DNA of 6,479 nucleotides from Ignavibacteria bacterium (lineage in GTDB: Bacteria; Bacteroidota; Ignavibacteria; Ignavibacteriales; Melioribacteraceae), in contig QILJ01000136.1 in the NCBI GenBank assembly GCA_003233295.1, positions 1 to 6,479 of the forward strand, read 5' to 3'. Of this stretch, positions 5,470 through 6,479 are shown one piece after another (positions within the stretch are counted from its first letter, which is position 1; every line of letters starts with the position of its first letter). Below the pieces are notes generated by a model. That model saw only the letters and a program-made list of their open reading frames with translations, was not told the DNA's origin and did no database searches. The position numbers were made by a program, and so were the translations under genes.

Positions 5470-6430
5470 AATCATCTTCTCTTCTATTCAAACTTTTCAT
5501 CCTTCTGCTTGTAATGATGATCTCGGCAATGGTCTCTCTAATAAGCGGTTCAACCGATATTAGTATCGGTGATGTGCTTACAACTTTTTTATCCCCGGAA
5601 AAGAATGAAACATTTACACAGATCATTTTTAATATCAGACTACCGAGAATTTTGCTTGCAATTGGTGTGGGAGGCGGACTATCCGTTGCAGGCGCTGTGT
5701 TCCAATCGCTATTGATGAACCCATTAGCTGATCCGTATATTCTCGGTGTATCAAGCGGCGGTAGTTTCGGAGCTGTATTTGCTTTGTTCTTAGGATTGTC
5801 TTTTATCGGTGTGCAGTTCTTCTCTTTTATCGGTGCGGCAGCGGTTATAATTTTGGTATTCCTGATCGGACACAAGTTCGGCAAACTGCAGCAGAACATT
5901 TTACTTTTAACCGGTGTGATGGTCGGTGCATTTTTCGGCGCCGCCATTTTATTGATTATTACACTAATGAATGACTCACTAAGAACCGCTATTTTCTGGC
6001 TGGTTGGTAATTTGGCAATGGCAGATACGTTTTCAGCTTACTATGTTTCGGATTGATATTGAATTCACATAAGTTGAATCTTCTTGCAATGGGTGATGAG
6101 GACGCGGCGAATCTCGGTCTCAATTTAAAAATGATCAAAACATTGATTTATCTTTTCGCCAGTCTGCTTGTTGGAATTATAGTTTCTGTCAGCGGAGTGA
6201 TCGGCTTTGTGGGATTACTGATACCGCATGTAACCAGACTATTATTCAGCGCAGATAACAGAATCGTTTTGCCTGCTTCGTTTTTTATAGGGGCTTCCTT
6301 TCTGATACTTACGGATACATTAGCGCGAACGATAATTTCCCCAACTGAACTGCCCGTCGGTGCATTAACTGCAATCATCGGCGCTCCAATATTTATTTAT
6401 CTCCTGAAGACAAAAAGCAGTTATAACTGA
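5448..6430 (+). pseudogene. FecCD/BtuC-type ABC transporter permease, frameshifted and slightly shortened
   Basis: Two frames together cover a FecCD-family permease of the iron-siderophore / haem / cobalamin importers. The first (5448-6056, 202 residues) has an N-terminal membrane segment (about 12-32) and the family signature from RLPRILLAIG (64-73) through NPLADPYILG (91-100). It continues to FWLVGNLAMADT (183-194) and then runs into TGA at 6054. The second continues in the -1 frame to TGA at 6428-6430, with LNLLAMGDEDAANLG, GFVGLLIPH, LADTLARTI-like and ELPVGALTAIIGAP motifs. A stop in the second frame at 6008-6010 means the frame change lies between 6011 and 6053. The Trp of FWLVG is about 8-9 residues closer to LNLL than in E. 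coli BtuC as I recall it. This suggests a net loss near 25 or 28 bases within a membrane helix, not a single-base slip. Sequencing error, pseudogene or a real split gene remain possible. The gene is translationally coupled to obg by a 22-base overlap. Confidence 0.88.
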
Positions 6431-6441
6431 GGAATTGAACT

Positions 6442-6479
6442 ATGGACATTATTAAGAAGATATTGGAATTACAAGAATC
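6442..6479 (+). CDS. Start of an unidentified gene (3' partial)
   Basis: An ATG at 6442 begins MDIIKKILELQE and the frame runs off the window after 12 complete codons. GAGGA (6429-6433) sits 8 bases upstream, the best Shine-Dalgarno sequence in the window apart from that of the YhcG-type gene. It overlaps the stop codon of the permease remnant (6428-6430). FecCD permease genes are commonly followed by their ABC ATPase gene, and KKILELQ could be the first strand of one, but 12 residues cannot identify it. Confidence 0.55.
   Translation, partial: MDIIKKILELQE

Noticed and set aside
5426..5947. 173-codon - strand frame opposite the permease
   Set aside because: The + strand frame has clear FecCD signatures; the antisense frame is compositional shadow.
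6029..6056. Programmed -1 ribosomal frameshift joining the two permease halves
   Set aside because: No canonical X-XXY-YYZ slippery heptamer or downstream structure is evident, and the join would still lack about 8-9 residues of a membrane helix.

Overview
The window looks like a piece of an AT-rich chromosome from the Bacteroidota / Ignavibacteriota side of the tree. The reasons are weak Shine-Dalgarno sequences, one perfect TAnnTTTG promoter element of the Bacteroidota type, an Obg protein of that flavour, and a long acidic protein whose C-terminal segment resembles, from memory only, proteins of Ignavibacteria. The taxonomic call is an inference with moderate confidence.

Layout. Positions 1-102 are the end of a c-type cytochrome-like gene, followed by a GC-topped hairpin (134-159) that could be its terminator. 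Positions 187-2523 look inserted. They hold two one-gene units, each with the architecture of an integron gene cassette and with no integrase in view. The first carries a PD-(D/E)XK nuclease-like protein (231-1136). The second carries a YhcG/DUF1016-type PD-(D/E)XK nuclease (1345-2391). Each unit starts with a G^TT core whose following bases are complementary to a short sequence just after its own gene, and each ends in a roughly 130-base imperfect palindrome resembling an attC site. From 2524 the presumed backbone resumes: a promoter region, a 587-residue acidic protein of unknown function (2651-4414), the ribosome-assembly GTPase Obg (4483-5469), a FecCD/BtuC-type ABC permease broken by a frameshift plus a small apparent deletion (5448-6430), and the first codons of another gene (6442 onward).

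How the parts relate. The acidic protein, obg, the permease and the next gene all point the same way with short gaps or overlap and may be one operon. The two nuclease cassettes sit between the cytochrome gene and that operon like an accessory insert. Joining 186 to 2524 leaves an ordinary intergenic region with a terminator followed by a promoter. Both cassette proteins belong to the PD-(D/E)XK nuclease superfamily, so phage or plasmid defence is the likely theme, although neither is proven to act that way here.
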